In this document: positions 61,601 to 64,000 of the stretch, piece after piece
How the letters are laid out: each line of letters starts with the position of its first letter
Position numbering within the stretch: position 1 is the first letter of the stretch
Assembly: GCF_026210795.1 (NCBI RefSeq)
Contig: NC_089445.1
Coordinates: 3,410,001-3,474,000 of the forward strand
Source: Rhizophagus irregularis
Taxonomy: Eukaryota; Glomeromycota; Glomeromycetes; Glomerales; Glomeraceae
DNA length: 64,000 bases
Reading direction: 5' to 3'
Translations under genes and position numbers: made by a program
The notes under the pieces: model-generated
The model's input: the letters and a program-made list of their open reading frames with translations, nothing else
Database searches by the model: none
What the model was told of the DNA's origin: nothing

Positions 61601-64000
61601 TTATATGGATGTTGAGCAGCTTGAGCAGTTAAAAGTTCGGCAATTTGATCTTTAGGATTTTTAATTTCTGTTTCATATCCTTGAATGATATGATGAGTTT
61701 TTATCCTATGTTCACGATCATTATCTGAAAGGCCCTCATCATTAAAACTAATTTCCATTAAGAAAGTATTCTTTTCTGCATTTACAGTTTTTTTAAGTTC
61801 TTGTTCGACATTTTGAAGTTTCATTTTTGTCATTCCTAATTCTTCTTTAAGACTCTTAATTTCTTCTTCATATTTACGACTTGTTTCTTCATTACAACCA
61901 CCAGCTCGTAAATTTTGAATTTCCACCTTTAATCTACTTATTTGACCACAAAGTTGATTTATCTCAACAGAGTTACCATTATAACTTTCATTAACACTAA
62001 CTTTATTCTTAATATTTCGAGCACGATTAGCGTATTTTAGTGTATTTAAGGTTTCCATAAAATTAGAATCAGCTGGTGAAACGCAAGCTAACATGAGAGT
62101 TTGACTATTACCACCAAGTGAATCTTGCAATAAACGTGTTAATTTTGAATCTCTGTAAGGGATATGTGTAACATTTCTTGATTCATCACCAAGCGCGCTA
62201 ATTACATTACCAAGAGCCAGTAAACTCCCATTAATTGCAATTCCTTCTTTTTCTCTATCACCTATGGAGTTAGTTCTCTTTAACTATTAAATTTTTTTGT
62301 AAAAAAAGATAAAACCACATAAATAATTCCGACTATATAAAGAATACAATAAAATATTAATAATTACCCTTTCTGAACCAGCTAAATCTACAAAATGAAA
62401 TTTTGAAGTTACTTTTGATGTCAATGATTTTTGTGCTGGTGGATCATCATTTTCTTTATTTTCTTCTAAATTTTCTATTCCTGTTTGTTTAAGTATTACG
62501 GAAAATATAGCGTGTGATCTTGAAGATACTATATTCATATCTGTTGAAGCGACAGTTCGACACAATGAACCCTTTTGTAATTGTCTAATAACAAAATGAA
62601 ATTGCGTGTTAAAAAAATATCATACGTATATCTTAACGTCATATAAAAAAAAAGAGCATACCCTAAAAGTTCATCTGGGCCTGAAACTTGAACTTCTCTT
62701 ACACCAGCCCAATGTATTTGACCGTTAGTATCTTCTCTTATCATTAAATCACTCCTTCCTTTTTTATTATTTTCTCTACTTTGTGGGTTTAATAAGTCTA
62801 TAAGAACTTCATTATATAATTCTAAGAATGATACATAAACTTCAAATTGATAAGAAGGATTTTTTTCTTTTCGTTCGTGAAGGTCAGCAAATAATTTTCT
62901 TATGGCACGTTGAATTATTCCTAAAAAAAATGACGTCGCGTCATAATCTAAGTTTGATGATCATTTTAAATGAATAATAGAACAATGGAATGAATGCATC
63001 ATATTTTACCCTGATGTTCGGGTAGAATATTTGAACCGTCTAAAGCTGTACCCATACTATATGTTTTACCACTGCCAGTTTGACTAAAAAAAAAATAAGG
63101 GTTGAAAATTTTTTAATAACAATTAATTTTTATAAATAATAAAATATACAAAATATTTACTTACCCATAAGCTAACATTGTGACATTATAACTAAAAATA
63201 TATATATATTAAAATAAATAATATAATATAATAAACAATAATAAATTATATATATATATATATTTGTTATTTATATTTGATTCTTCTGAATGACGTGATA
63301 TTTTTTATCCTGTACTCACCCTTTCACCAATTTTTCTACTAGCGGACTTGCGCATTCTTGAAATACTTCTTCTTGTTCAGTATCCGATGGGAATACATGA
63401 TCGAATGTAAAGGATTTATCGTTTCCAATGAGTATTTGTGGTGCGTCAGATATTGTTGTTAAACTTTTATTACAATTTTGTTGTGTTTCTTTTTTATTAA
63501 GTGGTCTCACTCTTAAAGCAACTCTATTTATTATAAGGAGAGGACAGAAAGGAAGATGAGTGAAAGGAGGAAAAAGATAAAGGTGGAAGAAAATAAATAA
63601 GAAAAAGACTTATTAAGATTAAAGAGTGCTAGGTATGTGGCACAAAATTATCTGTGACGTATTGCCGATCATTTTAGTACCCTAGCCATGGCGAAAAAAA
63701 AGTGACTGACACGTGACTTTTGGCCCGCATTACGGCGTTATGCACTAACACGTGAAAATAACCGGTGAAGAATAAGGGGTGACGAATAAGTTTTTACCTA
63801 CTCAAAAAAAACAAGTCCCTCAGATAAATATAAAAAGTGGAAACGCGGTGGGGCGTGACGGTTGTGATGAATAAAATGCAGTCACGTGTCAGTCACTTTT
63901 TTTTCGCCATGGCTAGGGTTGTAGATCATTTCATTGATCAATGAACAATATAATTGGCGTAAACTACACATGATTTTTTGATTTATACTTACCGCACGGA
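58677..64000 (-). CDS. Kinesin-4-like motor protein (N-terminal exon beyond the window)
   Basis: Exons are 63993-64000 (partial), 63320-63523, 63165-63191, 63010-63083, 62662-62920, 62368-62584 and 62283 downward; all phases match. The motor shows VALRVRPL, the P-loop GQTGSGKT, switch I SSRSHAIF and switch II DLAGSER, followed by [19 protein letters not shown], which suits the kinesin-4 (KIF4/KIF21) group. A neck and long coiled coils (61.9-60.4 kb and 60.2-59.7 kb) and a Ser/Arg-rich tail follow. In-frame reading stops at 58999 after 1357 residues within the window. A second frame (59042-58677) continues with the same tail style, so one indel may hide about 105 more residues. The motor should walk along microtubules and organise spindle or transport microtubules. 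All ATPase motifs are intact. Confidence 0.93.
63680..63918. mobile_element. 239-bp MITE with perfect 38-bp inverted ends, inside a kinesin intron
   Basis: 63680-63717 and 63881-63918 are exact reverse complements over 38 bp, starting CCCTAGCCATGGCG and including an 8-A run and CACGTG. The element lies wholly in the first visible kinesin intron (63524-63992). The interior is more GC-rich than its surroundings and has no ORF. Gatcattt occurs close to both sides but not directly at the ends, so the target duplication is unclear. Confidence 0.8.

Overview
This is a eukaryotic, very AT-rich window. Its genes carry short GT-AG introns (about 60-100 nt) with clean splice phases. Large serine/threonine kinases of the tyrosine-kinase-like type, a kinase fused to Sel1 repeats, many decayed multicopy gene families and dense MITE-like DNA all point to an arbuscular mycorrhizal fungus close to Rhizophagus (Glomeromycotina). 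That placement is inference from gene style, not from a database match.

Layout. 1-2.6 kb: no confident gene. 2.58-4.34 kb: an intronless, GC-richer FAD amine-oxidase gene with one frameshift, flanked by bacterial-looking promoter, ribosome-binding and terminator-like signals; it reads as a bacterial import. 4.8-7.8 kb: small uncertain ORFs and a MITE. 7.9-12.0, 23.5-27.2 and 42.0-48.0 kb: three direct copies of one dispersed repeat. Each carries an intact 62-84 aa Arg-rich ORF and a dead astacin metallopeptidase; in the third copy the astacin is joined to a PIF1-type helicase remnant. 12-18 kb: AT-rich, MITEs, no gene.

18.1-20.6 kb: the most striking gene. Six exons with perfectly matching phases encode a 673-residue protein: a complete Cdc42-like GTPase with a broken P-loop, a linker of 20 Pro-Val-Glu-type triplets, a CxxC/CxxC ribbon and a protein kinase. 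21.8-22.8 kb: a frameshifted gene of a small multicopy family. 28.9-31.1 kb: a decayed coding region. 32.1-32.5 kb: a small membrane protein with internal duplication. 33.5-41.7 kb: a mobile-element cluster with three copies of a palindromic MITE, a 548-bp foldback, a hAT-like element holding an 11-unit 120-bp minisatellite, and another hAT-like element with a perfect 8-bp target duplication.

48.7-52.6 kb: a minus-strand coiled-coil gene and a multi-exon plus-strand pseudogene. 53.2-55.5 kb (minus): a complete 655-residue kinase-Sel1 protein. 55.5-58.6 kb: no gene. 58.7-64.0 kb (minus): a kinesin-4-like motor protein whose first exon runs off the right edge and whose first intron holds a MITE with perfect 38-bp ends. 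The two kinase genes suggest a signalling repertoire built by domain fusion; nothing indicates that the genes form one pathway.
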